This document shows positions 17,811-27,061 of a stretch of DNA of 64,000 nt, one piece after another. How positions within the stretch are numbered: the first letter of the stretch is position 1; each line of letters starts with the position of its first letter. Below the pieces are notes generated by a model. The model was not told the DNA's origin and ran no database searches. It saw nothing but the letters and a program-made list of their open reading frames with translations. The translations under genes and the position numbers were made by a program. The DNA lies in the NCBI GenBank assembly GCA_007693325.1, contig REDW01000104.1:1-64000 (forward strand). Reading direction: 5' to 3'. This DNA comes from Spirochaetaceae bacterium. Lineage in GTDB: Bacteria; Spirochaetota; Spirochaetia; DSM-27196; PWMO01.

Positions 17811-19342
17811 GCCAAGGGGTCACTCCGCTGGTTAGCGCAGCCCGGATGAACGAGATCGACCAGCAGGCGCAGACCGACTTCCATATCCCGGCAATCGTGC
17901 TGATGGAAAATGCCGGCGCGCGCGCCTGGGCGCTGCTGCGTGACCGCTATCTGGATCCCGCATCTGGCGGACGCCTTCTCTTTGCCGTTGGCAAGGGCAA
18001 TAACGGCGGCGATGCGCTGGTCATGGCGCGCCACGCTGCGCTGGAAGGAGTGCACCAGCCCACGTTGCTTCTGACCACAGATGACCTGCGTGAACCGGGC
18101 GCCGGGCATCTGCGCGCGTGTGCCGCGCTGGGAATCGAGGTCATCGACTGGCGCAGCATGCGCGAGGGTGCGATCAAGGCAATCGATGCCGCAGATTGGA
18201 TTATCGATGGTATTGCCGGCACCGGGATCAAAGGCGCGCTGCGCGGTGATGCAGCGGAGCTGGTCCAGCAGATCAATAGCAGTGCCCGCCCGGTTGCAGC
18301 CATCGATTGCCCGAGCGGCATCGGTGATGAGTACCAGCCCGACTTTCCGGCGCTGCGTGCGCGCGTCACTATCACTATCGGACTTCCCAAACGCTGCCTC
18401 TATTTCCCCCAGGCCCGGATTCTGGCCGCCGCTATTGAAGTGCTGCCGATCGGCTTTCCGCCGCCGCTGCTGGAAGATAGCGCTGCCCGCTGGCGCCTGC
18501 TCGATGAACGGGCGTTGGCGGCGCTGCTGCCGCGAGTGCAGCTCGCGGCGTACAAGAATCAACGCGGTGTGGTAGCGGTCTTTGCCGGTGCGCACGGGAC
18601 CAGCGGTGCTGCGGTGCTGTGCAGCAGCGCGGCCGCGCGCTGCGGTGCCGGTATGGTGCGGCTCTATGTCGACCGCTCGATCTACCCGCTGGTTGCCTCG
18701 CAGCTGGTGTCGGTAATGACGGTGGGCTGCGACGAGCGTGAAGCGGTGATCCCACAGGGCGCTTCGGCGCTGGCAATCGGACCGGGCTGGGGTCGTGCCG
18801 AGGGCCGCAGGGAGCAATTGCTGGCGCTGCTGCGTTCCGGGTTGCCGGGGGTAATCGACGCTGACGGCATAGCGCTGCTGGCCGGACTGCAGGCAGACGG
18901 CTCCCTTTCCGGCGCGCACGGCCTGGGCGGCCGCTGGGTACTCACGCCGCACCCGGGTGAGTTCGCCGCGCTCTGCGGTATCGAGCGTACTGAGCTGCCG
19001 CAAAATCCAGCCGCGCTGTTACAGCAGTGGGCCGAGAAGCTGAACGCGGTTATTATATTGAAGGGACACGTGAACTACATTGCGCGCCCCGACGGCGGCA
19101 TATCCGTTGTAGACGGGATGAACCCCGCGCTTGCTACCGGCGGCAGCGGTGACGTACTGGCAGGCATGGTAGCCGCAATGCTCGGGCGCGGGATGCAGAG
19201 TGCCGCGGCTGCCGAGGCAGCCGTGCTGCTGCATCAGAGCGCCGGCGCCAGGCTGCGGCGCGAGCGCGGATTCTTTCTGGCAGAAGAGCTGCCGCAGGTG
19301 GTGTCGGCGTTACTGGCGGAGTGCTCGGAAGACAATGAGTGA
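17807..19342 (+). CDS. nnr: Bifunctional NAD(P)HX epimerase/dehydratase
   Basis: 511 residues. The N-terminal YjeF_N epimerase domain (about 1-215) contains AIVLMENAGARAW and GKGNNGGDALVMARH. The C-terminal ADP-dependent dehydratase, of ribokinase-like fold (about 230-505), contains VVAVFAGAHGTSGAAVL, WVLTPHPGEFAAL and the anion-hole motif NPALATGGSGDVLAG. It repairs hydrated NADH and NADPH. The start is the ATG at 17807, which overlaps the lipoprotein stop as ATGA. The next gene overlaps its stop by 8 nt. Confidence 0.93.
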   Translation: MSQGVTPLVSAARMNEIDQQAQTDFHIPAIVLMENAGARAWALLRDRYLDPASGGRLLFAVGKGNNGGDALVMARHAALEGVHQPTLLLTTDDLREPGAGHLRACAALGIEVIDWRSMREGAIKAIDAADWIIDGIAGTGIKGALRGDAAELVQQINSSARPVAAIDCPSGIGDEYQPDFPALRARVTITIGLPKRCLYFPQARILAAAIEVLPIGFPPPLLEDSAARWRLLDERALAALLPRVQLAAYKNQRGVVAVFAGAHGTSGAAVLCSSAAARCGAGMVRLYVDRSIYPLVASQLVSVMTVGCDEREAVIPQGASALAIGPGWGRAEGRREQLLALLRSGLPGVIDADGIALLAGLQADGSLSGAHGLGGRWVLTPHPGEFAALCGIERTELPQNPAALLQQWAEKLNAVIILKGHVNYIARPDGGISVVDGMNPALATGGSGDVLAGMVAAMLGRGMQSAAAAEAAVLLHQSAGARLRRERGFFLAEELPQVVSALLAECSEDNE

Positions 19343-19850
19343 ACATCACGACGATGGACGGATGATCTACCACAGCCGCAAGCCCGATCAGCCGTGGCAG
19401 CGGGACCAGGATGGTAACCAGAGTGCTGACAGGCCGCGGCGTCGCAGTCGCAACCGGTCGCTGGTAATCATTCTGATCGACGTGGCGGTGATCCTGCTGA
19501 TCTACGCAGTCGTGTCGACGTTCATCAGCAGTGACTCGTGGCGCGGCACTATTGCCGGCGTAGAAGCTGAACTGCATCTGTTGTCCTCGGACCAGAACAA
19601 CGTCTGGGAAGTCCGCCTGACGCGACGGCGCGGCGCAGAAGCCGGGCCGCGGACGCAGATTGTGACCGTGGTATTCTCCGACGGAGAGAGTTTTGAAACC
19701 GAGCCGATTATGGACGTGGTGCCGCAGCGCGGCGGAGAAACCCGTGTGCTCGACACCGTTGGCCCGCAGCATGCTGCGGTGGTGCGCGCAGAGTTAACCG
19801 TCAACAGTGAAGTCCTGCTGCTCGAGCGCCGTCCTGGCGATTCGCGTTGA
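19335..19850 (+). CDS. Single-pass membrane protein of unknown function
   Basis: 171 residues from the ATG at 19335, which overlaps the end of nnr by 8 nt. A hydrophilic, Arg/Asp-rich N-terminal tail of about 42 residues is followed by one membrane helix (SLVIILIDVAVILLIYAVVS) and an extracytoplasmic domain of about 105 residues with alternating beta pattern. No family is recognised. Translational coupling to nnr and the lipoprotein places it in the same transcript. A signal-anchor with cytoplasmic N-terminus is likely from the positive charges before the helix. Confidence 0.7.
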   Translation: MSEHHDDGRMIYHSRKPDQPWQRDQDGNQSADRPRRRSRNRSLVIILIDVAVILLIYAVVSTFISSDSWRGTIAGVEAELHLLSSDQNNVWEVRLTRRRGAEAGPRTQIVTVVFSDGESFETEPIMDVVPQRGGETRVLDTVGPQHAAVVRAELTVNSEVLLLERRPGDSR

Positions 19851-19875
19851 CCGCCTGGAGTGTTTCCGGTATGAT
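19847..19875 (+). promoter_or_regulatory. Sigma-70 promoter
   Basis: TTGACC at 19847-19852, 17-nt spacer, TATGAT at 19870-19875, upstream of the membrane protein at 19893. The -35 box overlaps the stop codon of the preceding gene. Confidence 0.6.
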
Positions 19876-19892
19876 TTTCAGGGGAGTTTCAC

Positions 19893-20306
19893 ATGATTCA
19901 GATTTACCTGCTTTCGGTTGTCACAAACGCTCTGGCGGGGATAGCCCTCTCGTTCGATAGCATGGATGAAAAGCTCCACCTCAGCGCGGTCTTCAATCGA
20001 GACCTGTTTGTGTCGGTGGGGTTTCGGCTCGGCCTCGGTGTTGTAACGTTTCTGGTGGGATTTTTCAAGTTCCTGTCGGTCACCAACGGAGACGTACCGG
20101 TAGTTGGAGATCTGATCCCTGCACTGTCGGGTGTTATCCAGGGATTCATTTTGCTGGTTCTCTACTATCAGTCGCGCTCCGACGTCTCTTCGCCGGCGCT
20201 GGAATCTATCGACAAGATCTTTGTGCAGAACCGTACCATGTTTGGTACTGCCGGTATACTGATCGCCGCACTGCACTTTCTGTTTCCCTCGGTGCTCTTT
20301 CTGTAA
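19893..20306 (+). CDS. Conserved integral membrane protein, 137 residues
   Basis: A hydrophobic protein with about four membrane segments (1-20, 38-62, 70-92 and 118-136). The loop between the first two is acidic (DSMDEKLH). It has its own promoter and a GGGGAG Shine-Dalgarno seven bases before the ATG. It resembles no family I can name; its length and four-helix layout suggest a small spirochaetal membrane family. The following NUDIX gene begins 10 bases after its stop and probably shares its mRNA. Confidence 0.75.
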   Translation: MIQIYLLSVVTNALAGIALSFDSMDEKLHLSAVFNRDLFVSVGFRLGLGVVTFLVGFFKFLSVTNGDVPVVGDLIPALSGVIQGFILLVLYYQSRSDVSSPALESIDKIFVQNRTMFGTAGILIAALHFLFPSVLFL

Positions 20307-20316
20307 AGCCTGGGCG

Positions 20317-20712
20317 ATGAACCAGTCGGTTGCGGCGGTTGCGCTGCGTTCGGACACCGTTCTGATGGCGCAGCGCAAGTCCGGCGGTGCAATCGGCGGC
20401 CGTTGGGAGTTTCCCGGCGGCAAAGTGGAAGGCGATGAGACCCATCAGCAGGCACTGAAGCGAGAAATTCGCGAAGAACTCGGCGTTGGCTGTACCCCGG
20501 GCCAACCGCTGGCGCAAACCAGCTTTCGCAACGGACCGCACGAGTATCAGCTGTACGCCTACCAGGTACAGCTGCACGGTGATCGTTTCTCTTTGCGCGA
20601 ACACGCAGCCACGCGCTGGGTACACTGGAACGAGGCTGCATCGCTGAGTCTGGCGGATTCGGATCGTGCCCTGCTGATGCTGCTGTTGCCGCGTTTTTCC
20701 GCGGCTATATGA
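20317..20712 (+). CDS. NUDIX hydrolase, MutT-type (8-oxo-dGTP diphosphatase-like)
   Basis: 131 residues. The full NUDIX box is present (GGKVEGDETHQQALKREI then REELGV), preceded by GGRWEFPGG as in MutT. MutT-type enzymes hydrolyse 8-oxo-dGTP to prevent A:T to C:G mutations. The short length and the WEFPGGK context favour this subfamily over ADP-ribose or CoA hydrolases. The stop codon overlaps the 3' end of the convergent glgC gene by 8 nt. Confidence 0.85.
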   Translation: MNQSVAAVALRSDTVLMAQRKSGGAIGGRWEFPGGKVEGDETHQQALKREIREELGVGCTPGQPLAQTSFRNGPHEYQLYAYQVQLHGDRFSLREHAATRWVHWNEAASLSLADSDRALLMLLLPRFSAAI

Positions 20713-21985
20713 CCGTCCCCGCAGGGATGATTCCGTTCTTGGGAATGATGATGATTCCATCTCGAGTGTAGTGCGTCGCATGGTCACCGTCGGGCGGTTC
20801 GGTATCGTCCATGCCGATGCGGCAGTTCTCACCGATACGTGCATTCTTGTCGATGATGGCGCGCCTGATCAGGCAGTTACGGCCGATTCCGATATCCGGA
20901 ATGCCGCTGGCGCGGTTTTCTGCACGGCGTTCCTCGGTTTCGTAGTAGTCTGCACCCATGCAGATCACCCCATCGAGGCGCGTATTGGGTTCGATTGTGG
21001 TCCGGATACCGATGATAGTGTCCTTGACTACCGAGTCGGTGATGATGCATCCGTCAGCCGCCAGCGTACTGGTCAGTGAACAGGCGTTAAACTTGGACGC
21101 CGGCAGGTCGCGGCGGTGAGTGTAGATCGGCGCATTCTCGTCGTAGAAGTTGAACGCCGGTGTGATCGAGGCCAGGTTGATATTGGTATCGTAGAACGAT
21201 CTGATAGTTCCAATGTCTTCCCAGAAACCGGTGAACACGTAGGAGTGCACGCGCATCTTGTCTATCAGGCTGGGGATGACCTCATGGCCGAAGTCCGTGA
21301 GGTCATTATCCAGCGCTTTCTCGAGCGCCTCAGCCGTGAAGCAGTAGATGCCCATCGATGCCAGGTACTCTTTGCCCTGCTTGAGCTGCTGTTTGTCCGG
21401 GTGCAGATGCTCGGGGATCACAAGCTCGCAGACATCTTTCTCGAGCGGCGGCTTCTCGACAAACGCAGTAACCGCGCCGCTGTCATCGACCTGCAGAATG
21501 CCGAAGCTGACCGCCTGCTCGCGGTTGACCGCGGTTGCCGCGATAGTGACTTCGGCCTTCGATTCTACGTGTTTGCGGTAGAAATCCAGCAGATCCATGC
21601 GGTAGAGCTGATCACCGGAGAGGATCATGTAGTGGCTGGGTTCCTGCGGTCGGCAGTGCATCAGGTTTTTGCGCACCGCATCGGCGGTGCCTTCGTACCA
21701 CCCCGAATGGTCGAACGTCTGCTCTGCTGCAAGTATCTCAACAAATCCCTGCGAAAACGAGTCAAAGATGTAGGTGTTAGCGATGTGCAGGTGCAGTGAG
21801 GCTGAATTGAACTGCGTCAGGACGTAGATTTTGCGAAAGCCGGCGGTGATGCAGTTGGAAATCGGGATATCCACCAGACGATATCTGCCTGCAAACGGAA
21901 CCGCGGGTTTGGCCCGCTCCTTGGTCAGCGGGTACAGCCTGGTTCCTTTTCCGCCACCCATGACGATCGACAGCACATCTTTCAT
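20705..21985 (-). CDS. glgC: Glucose-1-phosphate adenylyltransferase
   Basis: 426 residues. The nucleotidyltransferase signature GGGKGTRLYPLT is at residues 10-21, followed by KPAVPFAGRYRLVDIPISNC, WYEGTADAVRKN and SGDQLYRMD; the C-terminal third is a left-handed beta helix (hexapeptide repeats, DKNARIGENCRIG). It makes ADP-glucose, the committed step of glycogen synthesis; glgA lies 3.6 kb away. A near-consensus promoter ends 6 nt before the ATG and there is no Shine-Dalgarno, so a leaderless mRNA is predicted. Confidence 0.94.
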   Translation of the reverse strand: MKDVLSIVMGGGKGTRLYPLTKERAKPAVPFAGRYRLVDIPISNCITAGFRKIYVLTQFNSASLHLHIANTYIFDSFSQGFVEILAAEQTFDHSGWYEGTADAVRKNLMHCRPQEPSHYMILSGDQLYRMDLLDFYRKHVESKAEVTIAATAVNREQAVSFGILQVDDSGAVTAFVEKPPLEKDVCELVIPEHLHPDKQQLKQGKEYLASMGIYCFTAEALEKALDNDLTDFGHEVIPSLIDKMRVHSYVFTGFWEDIGTIRSFYDTNINLASITPAFNFYDENAPIYTHRRDLPASKFNACSLTSTLAADGCIITDSVVKDTIIGIRTTIEPNTRLDGVICMGADYYETEERRAENRASGIPDIGIGRNCLIRRAIIDKNARIGENCRIGMDDTEPPDGDHATHYTRDGIIIIPKNGIIPAGTVI

Positions 21986-21991
21986 TGATGT

Positions 21992-22020
21992 ATTCTACGT
22001 CCAGCTACCGCTGCCGTCAA
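21992..22020 (-). promoter_or_regulatory. Sigma-70 promoter of glgC, leaderless spacing
   Basis: Minus strand: TTGACG (22020-22015), 17-nt spacer, TAGAAT (21997-21992), then ACATCA and the ATG at 21985. The expected start site coincides with the start codon. Confidence 0.65.
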
Positions 22021-22071
22021 CATAAGAGTCTATCGGGCGCGGCGGTTTTCTGGTAGTATTGAAGGCCGCGT

Positions 22072-24405
22072 ATGGCAGATATCAACCGGATCATCAGTGA
22101 CCTGCAGAACGATTCCAGTTTCATGAGCTGTGTGACCCGCTGGGAACGCATCGGGCCGCGCCCGGGCCGCTACTGCGAGCTTCCCGGCGACCTCGACCCG
22201 CGCCTGCAGCGGGCACTGGCCGGCAGGGGGATCTCGCGGCTCTACAGCCATCAGGGACAGGCGTACCGCAACGCGCGCAGCGGCCATGACAGCGTGGTGG
22301 TCACCCCCACGGCTTCCGGTAAGACGCTCTGCTACAACCTGCCGGTGCTGCAGGCCATCATCGAGCGTCCTGAAACGCGCGCGCTCTATCTGTTTCCCAC
22401 CAAGGCGCTGTCGCAGGATCAGCAGTCGGAGCTCGGAGAGGTAGTGCTGGCTTCCGAGTTCGGCATCAAGGTTGCCACCTACGACGGCGACACCCCCGAG
22501 AGCCTGCGCGCCTCGGCACGCGAGACCGGGCAGATCGTAATCAGTAACCCGGATATGCTGCACGCCGGGATTCTGCCCAATCACCCCAAGTGGATCAAGT
22601 TCCTCAAGCAGCTGCGTTTTGTGGTTATCGATGAACTGCACAGCTACCGTGGTGTGTTTGGCTCGCAGGTCACAAACGTGATCCGCCGATTGAAACGCAT
22701 CTGCCGCTTCTACAATACCGATCCGGTGTTCATCTGTTGCTCCGCCACTATCGGTAACCCTCTGCAACTGGCGCAGACGGTGCTCGAGCGCGAGGTTCAA
22801 CTGATCGATGATAACGGCGCACCGGCGGGTGAACGCCACGTGGTGCTCTACAACCCGCCGCTGGTGGACCGTGTGCAGGGGATCCGCCGCGGCGTAGTAA
22901 ACGAGGCGCAGAAGCTGGCGATCCGGCTGTTGCGGCAGAAGGTCAAGACAATTGTCTTCTCGCGCTCGCGCGTACGTACCGAACTCATCGCCGACTACGT
23001 CAACAAGAGCCTGGCCAATATGTACACCGACAACGCCCGCATCCGCGTCGAGCCGTATCGTGGCGGATATCTGCCCAGCGAGCGGCGCGCAGTCGAGAAG
23101 GGGCTGCGCGACGGCTCGATTCACGGTGTGGTTTCTACCAACGCGCTCGAGCTTGGTATCGATATCGGCGGACTGGATGCGGCTATCCTGGGCGGATTCC
23201 CGGGGTCAATTTCATCATCGTGGCAGCAGCTCGGTCGCGCCGGCCGCCGCCAGAGCGTGTCGCTGGCTATTCTGATCGCTTCGGCGGCTCCGCTGGACCA
23301 GTACATGGTTGCAAACCCCGACTACTTCTTCGGCCGGGCGCCGGAGTCCGCGTTTGTTGATGCGGATAACATCTATGTGCTGATGGACCACCTCAAGTGC
23401 GCGGTGTTCGAGTTACCGTTTGGCGCCGACGAAGGCTTCCCGCAAGCGGTAACCGAACATCTGGCGCTGCTGGAAGAAGAGGGTACGATACGGCTCTCGG
23501 GGCATAGCTACTATTGGGCCGATCGCGGCTATCCTGCCGAAGGAGTCTCGCTGCGCAGCGCGACATCGGATAACGTGGTGATCATCGATACCAGCGGCGG
23601 TGCGCACAGCGTTATCGGTGAGATGGACCGTCCGTCGGCCAAGGAAATGCTCTTCGATAACGCTATCTATCTGCACCGTGGCGAGCAGTACGTGGTGCTG
23701 CAGCTCGATCTGCATAACCGCCGCGCTCTGGTTGAGCGCAGCAACGTCAATTACTTCACCGACGCGCTGGTCAAACGCGATATCAAGGTTCTTCACGAGG
23801 ACCATCGGCAGCAGCTGTGCGGCTGCGAGGCGGCTGTGGGCGACATCCTGGTACGAACGCAGGTTGCCAAGTTCAAGAAGATCCGTTTTCGCAGCCACGA
23901 GAACGTCGGCTACGGCAATATCTCGCTTCCCGAAGAAGAGATGCACACCCGTGCGGTGGCAATGATCTTTGCTGAAGGCAGCGCGGCCGGCAACGCGTTG
24001 GCGCAGCTGCCGCCAACCATGATCGCTCCGGCCATGACGCGCATCGGCGCGCTGATCCGCAACGTGGCTCCGTTTTTTCTGCTGTGCGACGCGCGCGACA
24101 TCGGTATCGCCGAGCGCCTGCGTGACCCGCATTTTGGCGCGGCGGCGCTCTACATCTACGACGCCTATCCCGGGGGATCGGGACTGGCCGAGGCGTTTGT
24201 TACTGTGATGCCCGAAGTGCTGACCGCCGCGCGCGAGCTGATTGCCGGCTGCCCCTGCCGGCAGGGCTGCCCCTCGTGCGTGGGGCCACGCGACAGCGCC
24301 GAAGAGATCGACGGCGATCCCAAGCAGGCGCTGGGTGCACTACTGGAGGCGTGGTTGGCGCATGCGCAACCTCTACCAAAGACTCAAACAGCAGCGCGAA
24401 GCTAG
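22072..24405 (+). CDS. MrfA/YprA-like DEAD/DEAH-box DNA helicase with Zn-binding C-terminus
   Basis: 777 residues. Helicase motif I is TPTASGKT (78-85) and motif II is DELH at about 187-190, in IDELHSYRGVFGSQ, exactly as in YprA. The RecA2 domain has GIDIGGLDAAILGGFPG and QQLGRAGRRQ. The C-terminal DUF1998 region ends with a CPCRQGCPSC four-cysteine cluster near residue 727. Bacillus YprA (MrfA) is a 3'-5' helicase that, with the exonuclease MrfB, repairs mitomycin C damage. The next gene is the MrfB homologue, overlapping by 44 nt, which strongly supports the assignment. TGG-TAGTAT at 22051-22059 may be an extended -10 promoter. Confidence 0.88.
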   Translation: MADINRIISDLQNDSSFMSCVTRWERIGPRPGRYCELPGDLDPRLQRALAGRGISRLYSHQGQAYRNARSGHDSVVVTPTASGKTLCYNLPVLQAIIERPETRALYLFPTKALSQDQQSELGEVVLASEFGIKVATYDGDTPESLRASARETGQIVISNPDMLHAGILPNHPKWIKFLKQLRFVVIDELHSYRGVFGSQVTNVIRRLKRICRFYNTDPVFICCSATIGNPLQLAQTVLEREVQLIDDNGAPAGERHVVLYNPPLVDRVQGIRRGVVNEAQKLAIRLLRQKVKTIVFSRSRVRTELIADYVNKSLANMYTDNARIRVEPYRGGYLPSERRAVEKGLRDGSIHGVVSTNALELGIDIGGLDAAILGGFPGSISSSWQQLGRAGRRQSVSLAILIASAAPLDQYMVANPDYFFGRAPESAFVDADNIYVLMDHLKCAVFELPFGADEGFPQAVTEHLALLEEEGTIRLSGHSYYWADRGYPAEGVSLRSATSDNVVIIDTSGGAHSVIGEMDRPSAKEMLFDNAIYLHRGEQYVVLQLDLHNRRALVERSNVNYFTDALVKRDIKVLHEDHRQQLCGCEAAVGDILVRTQVAKFKKIRFRSHENVGYGNISLPEEEMHTRAVAMIFAEGSAAGNALAQLPPTMIAPAMTRIGALIRNVAPFFLLCDARDIGIAERLRDPHFGAAALYIYDAYPGGSGLAEAFVTVMPEVLTAARELIAGCPCRQGCPSCVGPRDSAEEIDGDPKQALGALLEAWLAHAQPLPKTQTAARS

Positions 24406-25582
24406 CCCCGCGCTGCCGGCCGCCGGCGCCGCTGCGGCGGCCCGCGCTGTTGCACAGCCGTCTGCGGATCTCGCCGGCGAGTGGCAGCCGGTTGCGCAGC
24501 AGGTGTGGCGCGCGGTGTACCGCTCTCCGCTGCTCGGCAGCGACGCGCTGTACCGCAGCGCAGCGCACGGTGGGCTGCTGCTGGGCCCGGAGATCGATCC
24601 GCACGGCCTGTGTTTCTTTGACAGCGAGACCACCGGTCTGTCCGGCGGCGCCGGAACCACTGTGTTTCTGCTGGCGTGCGCGCGGCTGCACGGTGCCGAG
24701 CTGGAGACAACGCTGCTGTTTCTGTCCGACTTCTCCGGCGAGGCGTCTTTCCTGCATCTGGTACGCGATCAGCTGATGAGCGCGCAGACGCTGGTTTCGT
24801 ACAACGGACGCGCCTTCGACAGCAATATCCTGCGCAATCGATTCCTGCTCAACCGCATCGACCCGCCGCACAGACCGCATATCGACCTGCTGCACCCGGC
24901 GCGGCGGTTGTTCGGCAGCCTGCTCGAGCGCTGCAGCCTGGCGGTGGTTGAACGGGATGTGCTGGGGGTAACACGCGATATCGACATCGACGGCGCGCTG
25001 ATTCCAGACGTCTGGCTGCGTTTTCTCAGGAGCGGCCGAACCGGCGAGCTGCAGTCTGTTTTTGCGCACGTACGCCAGGACGTTGTGTCGCTGGTGGCGC
25101 TGCTGGCAAAAATAGAAGAACTGGTGGCGTCGCCGGACCGCGGAGGTATTGACCCGCTGCAGCGCGCGCGGCTGCTGGTGGAGTCACCGTATCGCCGCGC
25201 GGGCAGTGTGAGGCTGCGCCGCAGCGGCCTGCAGAGTTTGAGCGTCCTGGCTCGAGATCCAAGCGACCCGCGCAGCGCGATTGCGGCGCGCTACTACTGT
25301 GCGCTGCTGAAGCGCTGCGGCAACTGGGATGTTGCTGTCCCCATCTGGCGCGATCATTTCGAGCGGCGGCGCAGCGTATGGGCCGCCATCGAACTGGCCA
25401 AGTTCTACGAGCATCGCTGCCGCGATTATGCCGCGGCAGCCGAAACGGTAGCCCACGCCGCCGGCTGGGACCACGCGAGCGCCATGCAGCCGGAACTCAC
25501 GCGCCGTCTGGAGCGCCTCGACGGCAAACAGCGGCGTGCCAGCGGCAGCTCGGCGGTGCGCGGTCACTCCGACAGCGCCTGA
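24362..25582 (+). CDS. MrfB/YprB-like RNase H-fold 3'-5' exonuclease
   Basis: 406 residues from the ATG at 24362; an upstream in-frame extension inside the helicase gene has no homologous character. The nuclease domain starts at about residue 80 with FFDSETTGLSGGAGT (the D-x-E of DEDD exonucleases), then LVSYNGRAFDSNIL, HIDLLHPARRLFG, and QDVVSLVALLA with the final Asp. The C-terminal 100 residues look like TPR helices. In Bacillus the partner pair MrfAB excises mitomycin C adducts. Its 3' end overlaps the convergent glgA by 19 nt. Confidence 0.88.
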   Translation: MRNLYQRLKQQREASPALPAAGAAAAARAVAQPSADLAGEWQPVAQQVWRAVYRSPLLGSDALYRSAAHGGLLLGPEIDPHGLCFFDSETTGLSGGAGTTVFLLACARLHGAELETTLLFLSDFSGEASFLHLVRDQLMSAQTLVSYNGRAFDSNILRNRFLLNRIDPPHRPHIDLLHPARRLFGSLLERCSLAVVERDVLGVTRDIDIDGALIPDVWLRFLRSGRTGELQSVFAHVRQDVVSLVALLAKIEELVASPDRGGIDPLQRARLLVESPYRRAGSVRLRRSGLQSLSVLARDPSDPRSAIAARYYCALLKRCGNWDVAVPIWRDHFERRRSVWAAIELAKFYEHRCRDYAAAAETVAHAAGWDHASAMQPELTRRLERLDGKQRRASGSSAVRGHSDSA

Positions 25583-27045
25583 CGGTACACGCTGAGGTAG
25601 GCGCGGGCAGTGTCTGCCAGCGGGAATCGGCGTTGCATCGCGCGCCGGCGCATGCGCACTACTGCCGCCGGATCGTTGTGCCACAGGCGCACCGCGCGGC
25701 TGACGGCGTCAAAGATCAACCAGGGCGAGGGATAGTCTATGAAGAAGCCGGTGCCGCTGTCGTTGGCTGGATTGAACTCGTCCACCGTATCGGCCAGACC
25801 GCCGGTGCGGCTGACTATCGGGATAGTGCCGTAGCGCAGCGCGTACATCTGGTTCAATCCGCACGGCTCGTAGCGCGAAGGCATCAGAAAGAAGTCCGAT
25901 CCTGCCTGCACCTGGTGCGCGAGCTGCTCGCGGTAGCCGATGTTCAGGCCGAGGTTGGGGTAGCTGCGTGCCAGGTCGCGCAGGCGCTGCTCCAACAGCG
26001 GATCGCCGCTACCCATGATAGCCAGCTGCAGCGGCAGCACCTCCAGGATCCGCGGCAGAATCCCACGCCGTGGATCGCACAGTTCGTGGAAACCCTTTTG
26101 CGCCACAAGCCGGGAAACCATGCCGATCAGCGGAACGTCGTCCAGCGGCGCAAGGCCCATCTCCAATTGCAGCGTGCGCTTGGCTCGCGCCTTGTTGCTC
26201 AGATCATCGGGGCCGTAGTTGTGCGCCAGCAGCGGGTCGGTCTGCGGATCCCAGATGTTGTCATCGGTGCCGTTGATAATGCCTGTCAGCCGCGCGTGGC
26301 GGGCGCGCAACAGCCCATCCAGACCAAAACCGTGTTCCGGGGTGGTGATCTCTTTTGCGTGCTGTGGTGAGACAGTAACCAGCGCGTCGGCACAGCTGAT
26401 GCCACCCTTGAGCAGGTTGATGCGATTGCCGAACAACAGCCCCGACTCTGCGATGCGCTCGGCCGGCAGTCCGAGCGGGGGCAGGTGAGTAGTGTCTGCA
26501 ATGCCCTGGTAGCCGATGTTGTGAATCGACAGCACGCTGGCGGAAAAGCTGAACTCCGAATCTGCCTCGAGCAGCCGATTATAGACCGGCACCAGTGCAG
26601 CCGGCCAGTCGTGCGCGTGAAGTATGTCCGGGATCCAGTGCAGCGCGCGGCACAGCTGGAACGCAGCGCGACACAGCAGCGCGTAACGCTGCGGATTGTC
26701 GTGGAAGTCAGGCTGTTCGGGCGTGCCGTAGATTCCGGCGCGGTCAAACAACCGGCGATGGTCCAGGAAATAGACCCCAATCCCATCACCGTCCTGGTTG
26801 TTGGGCAGCTCTCCGCGATAAACCGCGGTCCACAGTTGCTGCGTACCCAGCGGCACACCCAGCGGGTCGGGCAGCGGTTTGAGCGTAGTGATATCGATAA
26901 AACCGTAGCGCGGTAGCAGCAAACGCACGTCGTGGCCCAGGCGCTTCAGGCCCAGACTCAACGCTGAAACGGCGTCGCCTAATCCGCCGGCTTTGGCAAA
27001 GGGTATCGCCTCGCTGCATATCATAAGGATCTTCAGGCTGCTCAC
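25564..27045 (-). CDS. glgA: Glycogen synthase (ADP-glucose type)
   Basis: 493 residues, GT5 family. The N-terminal KAGGLGDAVSALSLGLKRLGHDV motif binds ADP-glucose. Also visible are HNIGYQG, VSPQHAKEI, GIINGTDDNIWDPQTD, and in the C-terminal domain VPLIGMVSRLVAQKGF and MPSRYEPCGLNQMYALRYGT, which holds the catalytic Glu. It elongates alpha-1,4-glucan chains. It starts with GTG, eight bases after AGGAG, and follows the GNAT gene by 16 bases, so it is probably part of the GH3-GNAT-glgA transcript. Confidence 0.94.
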   Translation of the reverse strand: MSSLKILMICSEAIPFAKAGGLGDAVSALSLGLKRLGHDVRLLLPRYGFIDITTLKPLPDPLGVPLGTQQLWTAVYRGELPNNQDGDGIGVYFLDHRRLFDRAGIYGTPEQPDFHDNPQRYALLCRAAFQLCRALHWIPDILHAHDWPAALVPVYNRLLEADSEFSFSASVLSIHNIGYQGIADTTHLPPLGLPAERIAESGLLFGNRINLLKGGISCADALVTVSPQHAKEITTPEHGFGLDGLLRARHARLTGIINGTDDNIWDPQTDPLLAHNYGPDDLSNKARAKRTLQLEMGLAPLDDVPLIGMVSRLVAQKGFHELCDPRRGILPRILEVLPLQLAIMGSGDPLLEQRLRDLARSYPNLGLNIGYREQLAHQVQAGSDFFLMPSRYEPCGLNQMYALRYGTIPIVSRTGGLADTVDEFNPANDSGTGFFIDYPSPWLIFDAVSRAVRLWHNDPAAVVRMRRRAMQRRFPLADTARAYLSVYRQALSE

Positions 27046-27061
27046 CGCTCTACTCCTGTGG

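Noticed and set aside
22030..23124. 364-codon minus-strand frame within the MrfA-like gene
   Set aside because: Shadow frame of the helicase; no family features.
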